In this document: positions 26,701-34,984 of the stretch, in pieces
Position numbering within the stretch: position 1 is the first letter of the stretch
Layout of the letters: every line of letters begins with the position of its first letter
Notes under the pieces: generated by a model
The model's input: the letters and a program-made list of their open reading frames with translations, nothing else
Told to the model about the DNA's origin: nothing
Database searches by the model: none
Assembly (NCBI RefSeq): GCF_024612015.1
Contig: NZ_CP102512.1
Coordinates: 806,001 to 870,000 of the forward strand
Source of the DNA: Streptomyces sp. CA-210063
GTDB taxonomy: Bacteria > Actinomycetota > Actinomycetes > Streptomycetales > Streptomycetaceae
Length of the DNA: 64,000 bases
Reading direction: 5' to 3'
Position numbers and translations under genes: made by a program

Positions 26701-28884
26701 GAGGTGTCCCGCGCCACCGACGTCGTCGTCAAGCCGTCCGACCTGTACGACGCGGCCAAGGACCACAGCGGCTACATCGGCCGGTCCATGTACTCCCCCG
26801 ACCCGTACTTCGGCGGTGAGGTCGACGACTTCCGGATCTACAACCGCGCCCTGACGGCCGCCGAGGTCATGGAGATCAGCGGCAACACCACGGGCATCGC
26901 CAAGGTGACCCACCCGGAGCTGAAGACCGACGCGATCATCGACGACGCCGGCAGCCGGATCACGCTGCCGATGAAGCCGGGCACGGATCTCACCGCGCTG
27001 GCACCGGAGTTCACCCTCGCCCACGGCGCGGCGATCAGCCCCGCCTCCGGGAGCGCGCAGGACTTCAGTGAGCCGGTGACGTACGAGGTCACGGGTTCGG
27101 ACGGGAAGAAGCGCACCTGGACGGTGTCGGCGCGGGAGCTGAAGAGCCCGGTGCTCCCCGGCCTCAACGCCGACCCGAACATCGTCCGCTTCGGTGACAC
27201 CTTCTACATCTACCCGACCACCGACGGCTTCGAGGGCTGGAGCGGTACGCAGTTCAAGGCCTACTCCTCGACCGACCTGGTCAACTGGAAGGACCACGGC
27301 GTCATCCTCGACCTGGGTCCGGACGTCTCCTGGGCGGACAGCAGGGCCTGGGCGCCGGCGATGGAGGAGCGGAACGGCAAGTACTACTTCTACTTCTGCG
27401 CCGACGCGAACATCGGTGTCGCGGTCTCCGACTCGCCCACCGGCCCGTTCAAGGACGCGCTCGGCAAGCCGCTGCTCAAGGCCGGCGACCACCGGGGCCA
27501 GATGATCGACCCGGCGGTCTTCACGGACGACGACGGCCAGTCGTACCTCTACTGGGGCAACGGCCGCGCCTACGTGGTGCCGCTGAACGACGACATGGTC
27601 TCCTTCGACGCCTCGAAGGTCACCGACATCACCCCGAGCGGCTACAACGAGGGCACCTTCGTCATCAAGCGCAAGGGCACCTACTACTTCATGTGGTCGG
27701 AGAACGACACACGTGACGAGAACTACCGGGTCGCCTACGCCACCGGCTCCTCGCCCACCGGTCCCTGGACCAAGCAGGGCGTGATCCTGGAGAAGGACCT
27801 CTCGCTCGGTATCAAGGGCCCCGGCCACCACTCGGTGGTCCATGTCCCGAACACCGACGACTGGTACATCGTCTACCACCGCTTCGCCATCCCCGGCGGT
27901 GACGGCACCCACCGCGAAACCACCATCGACAAGCTGGAGTTCGACGCCGACGGCCTGCTGAAGAAGGTCGTGCCCACCCTGGAGAGCATCGCCCCGGTCG
28001 GCATCGCCCGCGCCGGGCAGGACGCCGAGGGCAGGGAGGGCGACCGGATCGAGCTCGGCGGGACCGTCTCCGGGGCGGGCAGCCCGCAGTGGACCGTCGA
28101 GAACGGAGCGCCCTGCGCCTTCGCCGACGCCGCGTCCGCGAAGACCACGGTCACCTGCGCGGACAACGGCACCTACACGGTGACCCTGAGCGGTGGCCGG
28201 AGCAGCGACTCGGCCACCGTGAAGGTCACCAACGCGGCGCCGACGATCACGTCGGCCGCCGGCCCGAAGACCCCGGTGTCGGCCGGCAAGCCGGCCTTGG
28301 TCACGGCGGCCTTCGGTGACCCGGGCGCCGGTGACACCCACACCTGCGAGATCGACTGGAAGGACGGCGGCCGGCCCACCGCCGGCAAGGTCACCGCCAC
28401 CGGCTGCCGTGCCGAGCACACGTACACCGAGGCGGGCATCCACCGCCCGGTCGTCACGGTCACCGATGACGACGGCGCCTCGGACAGCACCACGCTTGCC
28501 GAGCTGATCGTCTACGACCGGGCGGCGGGCGCCGCGACCGGCGACGGCGGCTTCACCTCGCCGGCCGGCAAGGCGACCTTCTCGTTCACCGCCAAGTACA
28601 ACTGGTTCAGCACGACGCCCACCGGGAAAGCCGCGTTCGACTTCGACCAGGGCAAGCAGAAGTTCCGCTCCACCGCGTCCGACTGGTTGGTGGTGACCGG
28701 GTCCACCGCCGTCTACCAGGGGACCGGAACCGTCAACGGCCAGAGCGGCTACGCCTTCCGCATCACCGCCACCGACGGCCCCGACACCTTCAAGATCAAG
28801 ATCTGGAAGAAGTCCACCGGCACGGTCCTCTACGAGAACACGAACGCCGCGGAGACGAAGGGGATCACCATCGGCCGTAGCTGA
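23716..28884 (+). CDS. Large secreted glycoside hydrolase: LamG, GH43, LamG, GH43 and Ig-like domains
   Basis: A 1722-residue exported multidomain enzyme. A signal peptide (residues 1-39, cleavage near AAA-DS) is followed by a LamG/concanavalin domain (about 45-250), two Ig-like modules (255-430), GH43 domain 1 (435-745), a BIG-type module (755-835), LamG 2 (840-1055), another Ig-like module (1065-1140), GH43 domain 2 (1145-1430), PKD-like modules (1440-1600) and a C-terminal 110-residue beta domain. GH43 acid residues fit in both copies: D496, D623 and E682; then D1153, D1265 and E1312. GH43 enzymes cleave arabinose- or xylose-containing polysaccharides. Two divergent catalytic domains suggest processing of a branched plant polysaccharide; the bond specificity is not readable. 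The 286-bp gap before it shows no clear operator. Confidence 0.9.
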   Translation: MTYIARLRGRARRWAGPLAGLTAASLLLGLAGPTAPAAADSADITDGLALWYKLDAASGTTVADASGNGRDGTVNGTAGWTGNGQGLAFNGSDTYVKVPNDVMKGMDSISVSLDVLMDESQTTPYFLYGFGNTSNGTGNGYLFATGNSLRTAIASGNWSTEQNTRPSDSHNLTRSVWKQLTYTQTGNTAVLYEDGVEVGRNTSVTTTPGSIGSGTTTANYLGKSVYTSDKLFKGKIRDFRVYDRALAGSEVEQLSLPVATRGVTDDKAALTLGDTSGVTADLDLPKTGTAGGSSISWKSDNTDVVSDSGAVTRPAAGEPEGHATLTATLKKGTVTDTKTFEVTVLPAFDDATAVKQAAEALTVRNLDDVRGNLTLPTDGALGTKVSWSSANAAVVADDGVVHRPAHGDGATTVELTATVTKGDAKTTRAFTAKVPELPAKQAYKGYMFSYFTGEGTSDGEQLYAALSKGDDPLKWRELNDGKPVLTSTLGEKGLRDPFIIRSPEGDKFYQIATDLRIYGNGDWDASQRTGSKSIMVWESTDLVNWTNQRLVKVSPDSAGNTWAPEAYYDEKLGEYVVFWASKLYDNEAHSGDTYNRMMYATTRDFYTFSEPKVWVDRGYSVIDSTVIQHDGTYFRLSKDERNNTSSTPNSKFVFEEKSDSLRDLSWTAVAEGIGKGEMSAAEGPLVFKSNTEEKWYAFLDEFGGRGYIPFETTDLASGVWTPSSDYDLPSKPRHGTVLPVTQAEYDRLLKTYQPDQIITSAEDVKVETRIGDAPVLPATVIAEFADGAKRPVAVTWEDVAESQYAQAGTFTVKGDLPGDAAIEVGAEVTVSAEGPDVPADLLLHYGFDETGGNIARDSSGHGYHGTYVRMPDFGTGVDGGSFKMSGGSSSSTTSPYVKIPNGVLKNADSVTVSTYAKWKGGDNWQWLFGLGPDSDKYLFASPSNGSSSLYSAITAASWGAEKKLSGARLPVGEWKHVTVTIDGGSGTAVLYVDGVEVSRATDVVVKPSDLYDAAKDHSGYIGRSMYSPDPYFGGEVDDFRIYNRALTAAEVMEISGNTTGIAKVTHPELKTDAIIDDAGSRITLPMKPGTDLTALAPEFTLAHGAAISPASGSAQDFSEPVTYEVTGSDGKKRTWTVSARELKSPVLPGLNADPNIVRFGDTFYIYPTTDGFEGWSGTQFKAYSSTDLVNWKDHGVILDLGPDVSWADSRAWAPAMEERNGKYYFYFCADANIGVAVSDSPTGPFKDALGKPLLKAGDHRGQMIDPAVFTDDDGQSYLYWGNGRAYVVPLNDDMVSFDASKVTDITPSGYNEGTFVIKRKGTYYFMWSENDTRDENYRVAYATGSSPTGPWTKQGVILEKDLSLGIKGPGHHSVVHVPNTDDWYIVYHRFAIPGGDGTHRETTIDKLEFDADGLLKKVVPTLESIAPVGIARAGQDAEGREGDRIELGGTVSGAGSPQWTVENGAPCAFADAASAKTTVTCADNGTYTVTLSGGRSSDSATVKVTNAAPTITSAAGPKTPVSAGKPALVTAAFGDPGAGDTHTCEIDWKDGGRPTAGKVTATGCRAEHTYTEAGIHRPVVTVTDDDGASDSTTLAELIVYDRAAGAATGDGGFTSPAGKATFSFTAKYNWFSTTPTGKAAFDFDQGKQKFRSTASDWLVVTGSTAVYQGTGTVNGQSGYAFRITATDGPDTFKIKIWKKSTGTVLYENTNAAETKGITIGRS

Positions 28885-28908
28885 CATCGAGCCCCTCACG
28901 ACACGTCC

Positions 28909-28949
28909 CGCCGAGCCGCGCCCGGATCAACTCCGGGCGCGGCTCGGCG
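28909..28949 (+). terminator. Terminator after the GH43 gene
   Basis: A perfect 18-bp stem (28909-28926 with 28932-28949; CGCCGAGCCGCGCCCGGA paired with its complement) and loop TCAAC, 24 bp after the stop codon. Confidence 0.9.
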
Positions 28950-29065
28950 CGTTGGGCGGAAGTGAGTACCGAAGTGATGATCGGGTTTCGGCCTGAAACC
29001 CGATCTCGCGGCGGCCCATGAGCCCTCCCGGGGAATCCCGACGCGTCCAGAACGTTGAACCCCCT

Positions 29066-30073
29066 ATGACCTCCGTGCTCTCCACCACCCGCTTCTCCGT
29101 CCTCGACCGCTCCCGCGTCAGGGAGGGCCACACCGCCCCCGAGGCGCTGCGGGACACCGTGCGGCTGGCACGGGAGGTGGAGGAGCTGGGGTTCCACCGG
29201 TTCTGGGTGTCGGAGCACCACGGTGTGCCGGGCGTGGCCGGTTCCGCGCCGACGGTGCTGGCGGCGGCCGTCGCGGCGGCCACGCGCACCATCCGGGTGG
29301 GCACCGGCGGCGTGATGCTGCCCAACCACCGCCCGCTGGTCGTGGCCGAGCAGTTCGGCGTGCTGGAGTCCCTGTTCCCGGGACGGATCGACATGGGGCT
29401 CGGCCGTTCCGTCGGCTTCACGGACGGCGTACGCAGGGCACTGGGCCGGGACAAGGACGCCGCCGACGCCGATGACTTCGCGGGTCAGCTCGACGACCTG
29501 CTCGGCTGGTTCCGCGGGACGTCCCCGACCGGTGTGCACGCGCGTCCCCCGGAGGGCCTGGCCGTACCGCCCTTCGTCCTCGCGATGGGCGAGGGCGCCG
29601 AGATCGCCGCGCGGGCGGGCCTGCCGATGGTGATCGGCGACCTCCGCGACCGCGACAGGATGCGGCGCGGCATCGACCGCTATCGCGCCGGGTTCCGCCC
29701 GTCCGCCTGGGCCGAGGAGCCGTACGTCGTCGTCTCCGGCACGATCGCCGTCGCCGACACCCCGGAGAACGCCCGCCGCGTCCTCCTCCCCGAGGCCTGG
29801 GCCATGGCGTACTCCCGCACCCACGGCACGTTCCCGCCGCTCACCCCGGCCAAGGAGGTCGAGCGGCGGACGATGACGGCGAAGGAGCGGGGCTTCTACG
29901 AGGCCGGCCTGACCGGACACGTGTACGGCACCGAGGAGCAGGTCGCGCACGAGCTGGAGTCGGTGGTCAAGGAGACGGGTGCCCAGGAGGTCCTGGTCAC
30001 GACGAGCACGTACGACCGCGAGGCACTGTGGGACTCCTACCGGAGGCTGGCCGGGATCGCGGGCCTCAGCTGA
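29066..30073 (+). CDS. Luciferase-like flavin monooxygenase (LLM family)
   Basis: A 335-residue TIM-barrel protein of the bacterial luciferase-like group, typical in length. Family segments are FHRFWVSEHHGVPGVAGSAP near residues 47-66, IRVGTGGVMLPNHRPLVVAEQF near 84-105 and FPGRIDMGLGRS. Members use F420 or FMN; the single-component, no-partner context does not decide which. The ATG at 29066 is chosen over a GTG 48 bases upstream because family homology begins here. Its last 37 bases overlap the convergent acyltransferase gene. Confidence 0.9.
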   Translation: MTSVLSTTRFSVLDRSRVREGHTAPEALRDTVRLAREVEELGFHRFWVSEHHGVPGVAGSAPTVLAAAVAAATRTIRVGTGGVMLPNHRPLVVAEQFGVLESLFPGRIDMGLGRSVGFTDGVRRALGRDKDAADADDFAGQLDDLLGWFRGTSPTGVHARPPEGLAVPPFVLAMGEGAEIAARAGLPMVIGDLRDRDRMRRGIDRYRAGFRPSAWAEEPYVVVSGTIAVADTPENARRVLLPEAWAMAYSRTHGTFPPLTPAKEVERRTMTAKERGFYEAGLTGHVYGTEEQVAHELESVVKETGAQEVLVTTSTYDREALWDSYRRLAGIAGLS

Positions 30074-30966
30074 TCCCCAGGGCCGGCACCGATCTCCGTC
30101 GCGGGCCTCGGCTGGAACCCCGTCGTGGAACTCGGCCGTCCTCCCCGGCAGTCGCCGCGCTGTTCCGGCGTGTGCGCGACCATGGCCGCCACATCGATCA
30201 CCGCCGTCTCCGCGGCCCCTGCCAGGGCCCGCCGGTCGACGTGACCGTCCGGGTCGATGACGGGCCGTACGTCCACCTCGGCGACGACTCCGCGTGCCGA
30301 CACCACCCGCCACACCGACGCGAGCAGCGAGTCGTCCCCGACATAGGCGGGCGCGGTGCTCGCGCCGCCCTCGGTGAACCGGTAGCGGACGCGCACCGGC
30401 TGTACGGGCACGCCCGCGTCGAGCGCCGCCTGGAACACGGCCCGCCGGAAGCGTCCCTGCGCCCGGCCGCACCAGGTGCTCCCCTCGGGGAAGGCGACGA
30501 CCGCCGCACCGCCGCGCAGGGCCTCGGCGATGGTCGCGACCGTCTCCGGCAGCGCGCGAATCCGGTCCCGCTCGATGAAGAGCACCCCGCTCCGCGCGAC
30601 GAGAGCGCCGGCCACCGGCCAGCCGCGAATGTCCGACTTGGCGAGCATCCGCGCGGGACGCACCGCGCCGAGCAGCGGTATGTCCAGCCAGGACACGTGG
30701 TTGGCGACGAGGAGCAGTCCGCCGGCGGGCGGGGCGGGGCCGGTGATCCGTACCCGGACCCCCGAGGCCCGCACGGTCCACCGGCACCACCGCCGCACGA
30801 CCCCGGTCGGAACCCGCAGGCCGAGGAGGGTCACCAGGACCCCGAGGAGGACCAGGGTCACGACCGCCGCGAATCGCGCGACGGCCCGGGGCACCGCCGC
30901 GACCGACGCCCTCGCCTCCACACACGCCTGCGGGCTGCAGGGCGCGCTGGGCAGCCACACGCTCAT
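30037..30966 (-). CDS. olsA: 1-acyl-glycerol-3-phosphate/lyso-ornithine lipid acyltransferase (OlsA-like)
   Basis: A 309-residue PlsC-family membrane acyltransferase with a hydrophobic helix at about residues 30-55, the catalytic HX4D motif NHVSWLD near 88-94 and the acceptor-binding FPEGST near 158-163. It starts 4 bp after the stop of an OlsB-like gene. This pairing is the two-step route to ornithine lipids: OlsB N-acylates ornithine with a hydroxy fatty acid, then OlsA esterifies it. The C-terminal 40 residues are low-complexity and lie partly in the overlap with the convergent monooxygenase gene. Ordinary phosphatidic-acid synthesis remains possible. Confidence 0.85.
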   Translation of the reverse strand: MSVWLPSAPCSPQACVEARASVAAVPRAVARFAAVVTLVLLGVLVTLLGLRVPTGVVRRWCRWTVRASGVRVRITGPAPPAGGLLLVANHVSWLDIPLLGAVRPARMLAKSDIRGWPVAGALVARSGVLFIERDRIRALPETVATIAEALRGGAAVVAFPEGSTWCGRAQGRFRRAVFQAALDAGVPVQPVRVRYRFTEGGASTAPAYVGDDSLLASVWRVVSARGVVAEVDVRPVIDPDGHVDRRALAGAAETAVIDVAAMVAHTPEQRGDCRGGRPSSTTGFQPRPATEIGAGPGDQLRPAIPASLR

Positions 30967-30970
30967 CGGG

Positions 30971-31741
30971 TCAGGCCGCCGGTACGAGGGAGAGGAAGTG
31001 GCGCAGGTAGCGGGCGTTGACCTTGCGCATCGACAGCAGCACGTACAGGTCGGCGACGCCGAAGTCCGGGTCGTGCGCGGGCTCGCCGCAGACCCAGGCG
31101 CCGAGCCGCAGATAGCCGCGCAGCAGCGGCGGCAGTTCCATGCGGGCCGCCGGGGCCTCGTCCTTCGGGGTCCAGGGCAGCAGCGGCCGTACCCGGTACT
31201 CCTCCGGCGCCAGGTGCTTGTCGCGGACCCGGTCCCAGGTGGCGGAGGCGAGCGTGCCGCCGTCGGCGAGCGGGATCGAGCAGCAGCCGGCCAGCCACTC
31301 GTGGCCGCGGTCGAGCATGTAGCGGGCGATGCCCGCCCAGATGAGGCCGATGACCGCGCCGTCCCGGTGGTCGGGGTGGACGCAGGAGCGGCCGACCTCG
31401 ACGAGGCCGGGCCGGATGGCGTCGATGTTGGTGAGGTCGAACTCGCCCTCGGAGTACAGTCGTCCGGCGACGGCGGCCCGCTCGGGCGGCAGCAGCCGGT
31501 AGGTCCCGACGACCTGCCCGGTCAGCGTCTCCCGGACGAGCAGGTGGTCGCAGTACGCGTCGAACGGGTCGGCGTCGAGCCCCGGCTGCGGGCCCGCCAG
31601 CAGGGCGCCCATCTCCCCGGCGAACACATCGTGCCGCAGCCGCTGAGCGGCACGGACGTCCTCCTCGCTGCGGGCCAGGGTGACGGTGTAGCGGGTGGGG
31701 GCCATCGACTGGGGCGGGCTGTCGAGGGTGGAGGCGGTCAT
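30971..31741 (-). CDS. olsB: L-ornithine N-alpha-acyltransferase (OlsB-like), GNAT fold
   Basis: A 256-residue acyl-ACP N-acyltransferase. Recognisable family segments are AQRLRHDVFAGEMG, DPFDAYCDHLLVRE, VVGTYRLLPPE, VEVGRSCVHPDHRDGAVIGL and LPPLLRGYLRLGAWVCGEPA. It would make lyso-ornithine lipid in the cytoplasm, the substrate of the adjacent OlsA-like enzyme. Ornithine lipids are phosphorus-free membrane lipids that often rise in phosphate limitation, but I found no clear PHO box in the 294-bp divergent gap upstream (31742-32035), where nothing else coding was seen. Confidence 0.85.
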   Translation of the reverse strand: MTASTLDSPPQSMAPTRYTVTLARSEEDVRAAQRLRHDVFAGEMGALLAGPQPGLDADPFDAYCDHLLVRETLTGQVVGTYRLLPPERAAVAGRLYSEGEFDLTNIDAIRPGLVEVGRSCVHPDHRDGAVIGLIWAGIARYMLDRGHEWLAGCCSIPLADGGTLASATWDRVRDKHLAPEEYRVRPLLPWTPKDEAPAARMELPPLLRGYLRLGAWVCGEPAHDPDFGVADLYVLLSMRKVNARYLRHFLSLVPAA

Positions 31742-32035
31742 GGCATCTCCTGGTCACGGGCCGACTCGGCGGCGTCAGGGACGGACCTGGGGACGTGCGG
31801 TCCGCCGCCCTAGTTCTTCCGACGCCGACTGACACGCGCGTGACCGGTTGCGAGAGCCCGGATGTGCGGAGGTTGAACGGCTCGGACCAGGTGTCCGGGG
31901 CGTCCGACTCCGTCGACGGGCGGGTGTCGCGGCGGTGACCGGCGAACGGCGGTGACCGGCCCGTTACCGGGGGGCAACCTTCCGGCCCGGAAAACCGTCT
32001 CATTGACGAACTGATCGACGAACGGGGATGTACGA

Positions 32036-34078
32036 GTGGCGGAGCTGTCGGCGGAGGCACTGGACGGGGTGCCGGGGGACCGGCTGGAGTCGATCGATCC
32101 GAACGTCCTGCCCAGGGAAGTGCGTCGGATGCTGCGCCGGTTGTTCCGCAAAGGGCCGGAGTCGACCGAGGACGACTGTCGGCCACTCTTCGATCACCTG
32201 GGGACATCGGTGAACGGCGTCTCCTCGGTCGCCACGGCCGCCCTGCCGTTCGTCGTCGCGCTCGCCACCGATCCCCGGACGGGCGCACGTGGGACCCTCG
32301 TGGAACTGCTCGTGTTCCTGTCCCAGGCGCAGGAGCAGGCCCCGCCGGAGTCGGTCGACCCGGGCTGGCCCGAGGCCTGGCGACATGCCCACCAGGCGGT
32401 GCAGTCCCTGCTCGCCGACCCCGATCCGGCGGTACGCCGGGAGGCCATCGGGCTGGCGGACGGCCCCGGTCGGCTCCTGGAGCGGTGGCGGACCGAGCGG
32501 GACCTCTCGGTCCGGCTGCCGGTGCTGTTCGCGTTGGGCCGTCTCGCGACGGCCCCCGGCGCCGGGACCACGACGGTCACCGAGACCCGTGCCGTCCTGG
32601 ACGCGTTGCTGAAGGACCCCGACCCCGTCCTGCGGGCCGCGGCCGTGGTGGCCTACGCGGAGCTGGACACCGAGGTGCCGGTCCGCGAGCTGGATCTGCT
32701 GCTGGAGGCGCTCACCGACCCCGGCGCGCGCCCGCGTTGGGGGACCGTCTGGTACGAGCGGGACTACGAGCACCCCTTCGACCGCGAGAGCGTCGCGTAC
32801 TGGACGGCCGTCCTGTTCGACGAGACACCCGCCCAGCAGTTGGGGTTCCTGACCCGGCTGTCCTCGGCGGCGGAACCCGGCGCGGACGCCGATCTGCTGC
32901 GGGCCGTGCTGGACCGCTGCCTCCTGCTGCTGGTCTCCCGCCGGTCCGTGGAACCCGCGGTGCTGCCGCTGGCGGGCGGTGCGCTGGATCATCCGGACCC
33001 CTCGGTACGCGTCAGGGCGGCCCATCTCCTCGGCATGCTGGGCCCCCGGGCCACGGCGTACGCCGATCGACTGGCCGGTCTGCTCGACGACTCGGGCGAG
33101 GCGGAATTCCTGGAGGGCGCCGTCAGCGAACATGCCTGCTGGGCGCTGACCCGGATGGACGATCCACGGGCACTGCCCGGCCTGGTCGACCGGCTCTGCG
33201 CACCGTTCCGCGAGCAGTACAGCCGCGCCTACAGCGGTGGCGAACCCCGCCGCCCCGAGATCGTGGACGTCCTGGCCCCGCTCCGCGCCCACGCGGACGC
33301 CCTCCTGCCGTCGATACGCGAGGAACTCCGCCGCGACCTGACCGACCCCGACGCACACGGCGCCCTGACGTCCGACTTCCTGGCGACCCTCAAGGCCTGG
33401 GAGACGGACGCGCTGCCCGCCCTGCCGGAGATCACGGCCTTCGTGGCCGACCGCTTCAACTGGTACGGCGCCACCGAGGCCCTGGTGGCCATGGGCCCGG
33501 CCGCCGTCTCCGCCGCGCCCGCCCTGCGCGAGCGCATGGCCCTGGAGCCTCCGGGTAATCACCCGTTCCTGCTCTGGGCCCTCTGGCGCATCGGCGGCGC
33601 CGACCCGGCCGAGGCGCTGCGGGCCGTCGGCGAAAGCCTGTCGGCCGTAGGGGAGAAGCCCTTCATCGGCATGGCCGGCCGCCTCGCCGACTTCGGCGCC
33701 GAGGCCGCGCCGTACACCGACCGGGTGCGCTACGCCCTGACGGCCGGCGAGGGCTGGATCAGGACACAGGCGGCGATCGCCCTGTGGTCGATCACAGGCG
33801 ACCCCGGGCCCGCCCTGCCGTCCCTGGAGGAGGAGATCCTGGCGTTCACAGCCGGCGGCGACTGGTACGGCACGTTCCAGGACGCACTACGCACGCTCAT
33901 CCGCTTCCGCACGCTCACCCCCGCCACCGAGGCCGCCCTGCGCATCCTCCGAGACCAGGATCACCGCCTCTCGCCGTGCGCCGACTACCAGGCAGTCCTC
34001 CAGGACGAGGAATTCCGCGCCCTGCTGGACGAGGCGCTGACGATCCCGCCCAAGAAACCTTGGCGGGACCGGGATTGA
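32036..34078 (+). CDS. HEAT-repeat protein of unknown function
   Basis: A 680-residue soluble protein made largely of alpha-helical repeats of the HEAT type, for example LLADPDPAVRREAIGLADG, LLKDPDPVLRAAAVVAYAEL and LDHPDPSVRVRAAHLLGMLG spread over residues 120-350, and further copies to about 640. There is no signal peptide, membrane segment or catalytic motif. The GTG at 32036 is preceded only by a weak GGGGAT. HEAT solenoids bind partners, so a scaffold or regulatory role is likely; the partner is unknown. It converges on the sdh operon. Confidence 0.85.
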   Translation: MAELSAEALDGVPGDRLESIDPNVLPREVRRMLRRLFRKGPESTEDDCRPLFDHLGTSVNGVSSVATAALPFVVALATDPRTGARGTLVELLVFLSQAQEQAPPESVDPGWPEAWRHAHQAVQSLLADPDPAVRREAIGLADGPGRLLERWRTERDLSVRLPVLFALGRLATAPGAGTTTVTETRAVLDALLKDPDPVLRAAAVVAYAELDTEVPVRELDLLLEALTDPGARPRWGTVWYERDYEHPFDRESVAYWTAVLFDETPAQQLGFLTRLSSAAEPGADADLLRAVLDRCLLLLVSRRSVEPAVLPLAGGALDHPDPSVRVRAAHLLGMLGPRATAYADRLAGLLDDSGEAEFLEGAVSEHACWALTRMDDPRALPGLVDRLCAPFREQYSRAYSGGEPRRPEIVDVLAPLRAHADALLPSIREELRRDLTDPDAHGALTSDFLATLKAWETDALPALPEITAFVADRFNWYGATEALVAMGPAAVSAAPALRERMALEPPGNHPFLLWALWRIGGADPAEALRAVGESLSAVGEKPFIGMAGRLADFGAEAAPYTDRVRYALTAGEGWIRTQAAIALWSITGDPGPALPSLEEEILAFTAGGDWYGTFQDALRTLIRFRTLTPATEAALRILRDQDHRLSPCADYQAVLQDEEFRALLDEALTIPPKKPWRDRD

Positions 34079-34130
34079 GCACCACACCCGGCCCCGCCCG
34101 TCCGCACCTTTCGGCGAACGTTTCACTGAA

Positions 34131-34193
34131 GCGCCCCAAGGGGCGCGGGGCTGCATCGATATGCGGCTCCGCCGCGTGGGCGCGACCAGCCAC
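34131..34193 (-). repeat. Dispersed intergenic palindrome, copy B (with inserted segment)
   Basis: GCGCCCC-AA-GGGGCGC followed by GGGGCTGCATCG, a GC-rich 26-bp interruption and CGCGACCAGCCAC. It lies between convergent stop codons and can act as a bidirectional terminator. Confidence 0.7.
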
Positions 34194-34234
34194 AACCGAA
34201 CCCGCGGCCCGAAAACGACAAGCCCCCTACGGCG

Positions 34235-34984
34235 CTACCGCTTCCCGGCCTGACGAGCGGCCCGCAGCCACTCCTTGTTCATCCCGGTGATGGACACCAA
34301 CGGAATCCCCTTGGGACAAGCCGTGGCACACTCCCCCGCCAACGTGCACCCCCCGAACCCCTCTTCATCCATCTGAGCCACCATGTCCAGCACCCGCGTC
34401 TCCCGCTCGGGCGCCCCCTGCGGCAACACATTCAGATGGTTCACCTTGGCCGACGTGAACAACATCGCCGCCCCATTGGGACACGCGGCCACACAAGCCC
34501 CACACCCGATACATTCCGCGTGCTCAAAAGCGAAGTCGGCGTCCGGCTTCGGCACAGCCGTCGCGTGCGCCTCCGGCGCGGCCCCGGTCGGCGCCGTGAT
34601 GTACCCCCCGGCCTGGATGATCCGATCGAACGCCGACCGGTCCACCACCAGGTCCTTGATCACCGGGAACGCCGACGCACGCCACGGCTCGACATCGATC
34701 GTGTCGCCGTCCGAGAAGGACCGCATGTGCAGTTGACACGTCGTCGTCCGCTCCGGCCCGTGCGCGTCCCCGTTGATGACCAGCGAACACGCCCCGCAGA
34801 TTCCCTCGCGGCAGTCGTGGTCGAAGGCCACCGGGTCCTCACCGCGCAGGATCAGTTCCTCGTTGAGCGTGTCGAGCATCTCCAGGAAGGACATGTCGGG
34901 CGAGATGTCGTCCACCTCGTACGTGGACATGGCGCCGTCGGCGTCGGCGGCACGCTGCCGCCATACGCGCAGGGTGAGCCTCAT
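34235..34984 (-). CDS. sdhB: Succinate dehydrogenase/fumarate reductase iron-sulfur subunit
   Basis: A 249-residue iron-sulfur subunit. The N-terminal [2Fe-2S] domain has [15 protein letters not shown] near residues 58-72 and a fourth cysteine in TTTCQLH. The C-terminal part has [15 protein letters not shown] and a later [16 protein letters not shown] for the [4Fe-4S] and [3Fe-4S] clusters. Its ATG overlaps the sdhA stop by four bases. It is the electron wire between the flavoprotein and the membrane heme subunit in a three-gene class B complex. Confidence 0.95.
   Translation of the reverse strand: MRLTLRVWRQRAADADGAMSTYEVDDISPDMSFLEMLDTLNEELILRGEDPVAFDHDCREGICGACSLVINGDAHGPERTTTCQLHMRSFSDGDTIDVEPWRASAFPVIKDLVVDRSAFDRIIQAGGYITAPTGAAPEAHATAVPKPDADFAFEHAECIGCGACVAACPNGAAMLFTSAKVNHLNVLPQGAPERETRVLDMVAQMDEEGFGGCTLAGECATACPKGIPLVSITGMNKEWLRAARQAGKR

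Noticed and set aside
23788..28899. A 1703-codon open frame on the strand opposite the GH43 gene
   Set aside because: Composition is that of an antisense shadow in very GC-rich DNA, without recognisable domains; the plus-strand frame has clear GH43 and LamG motifs.
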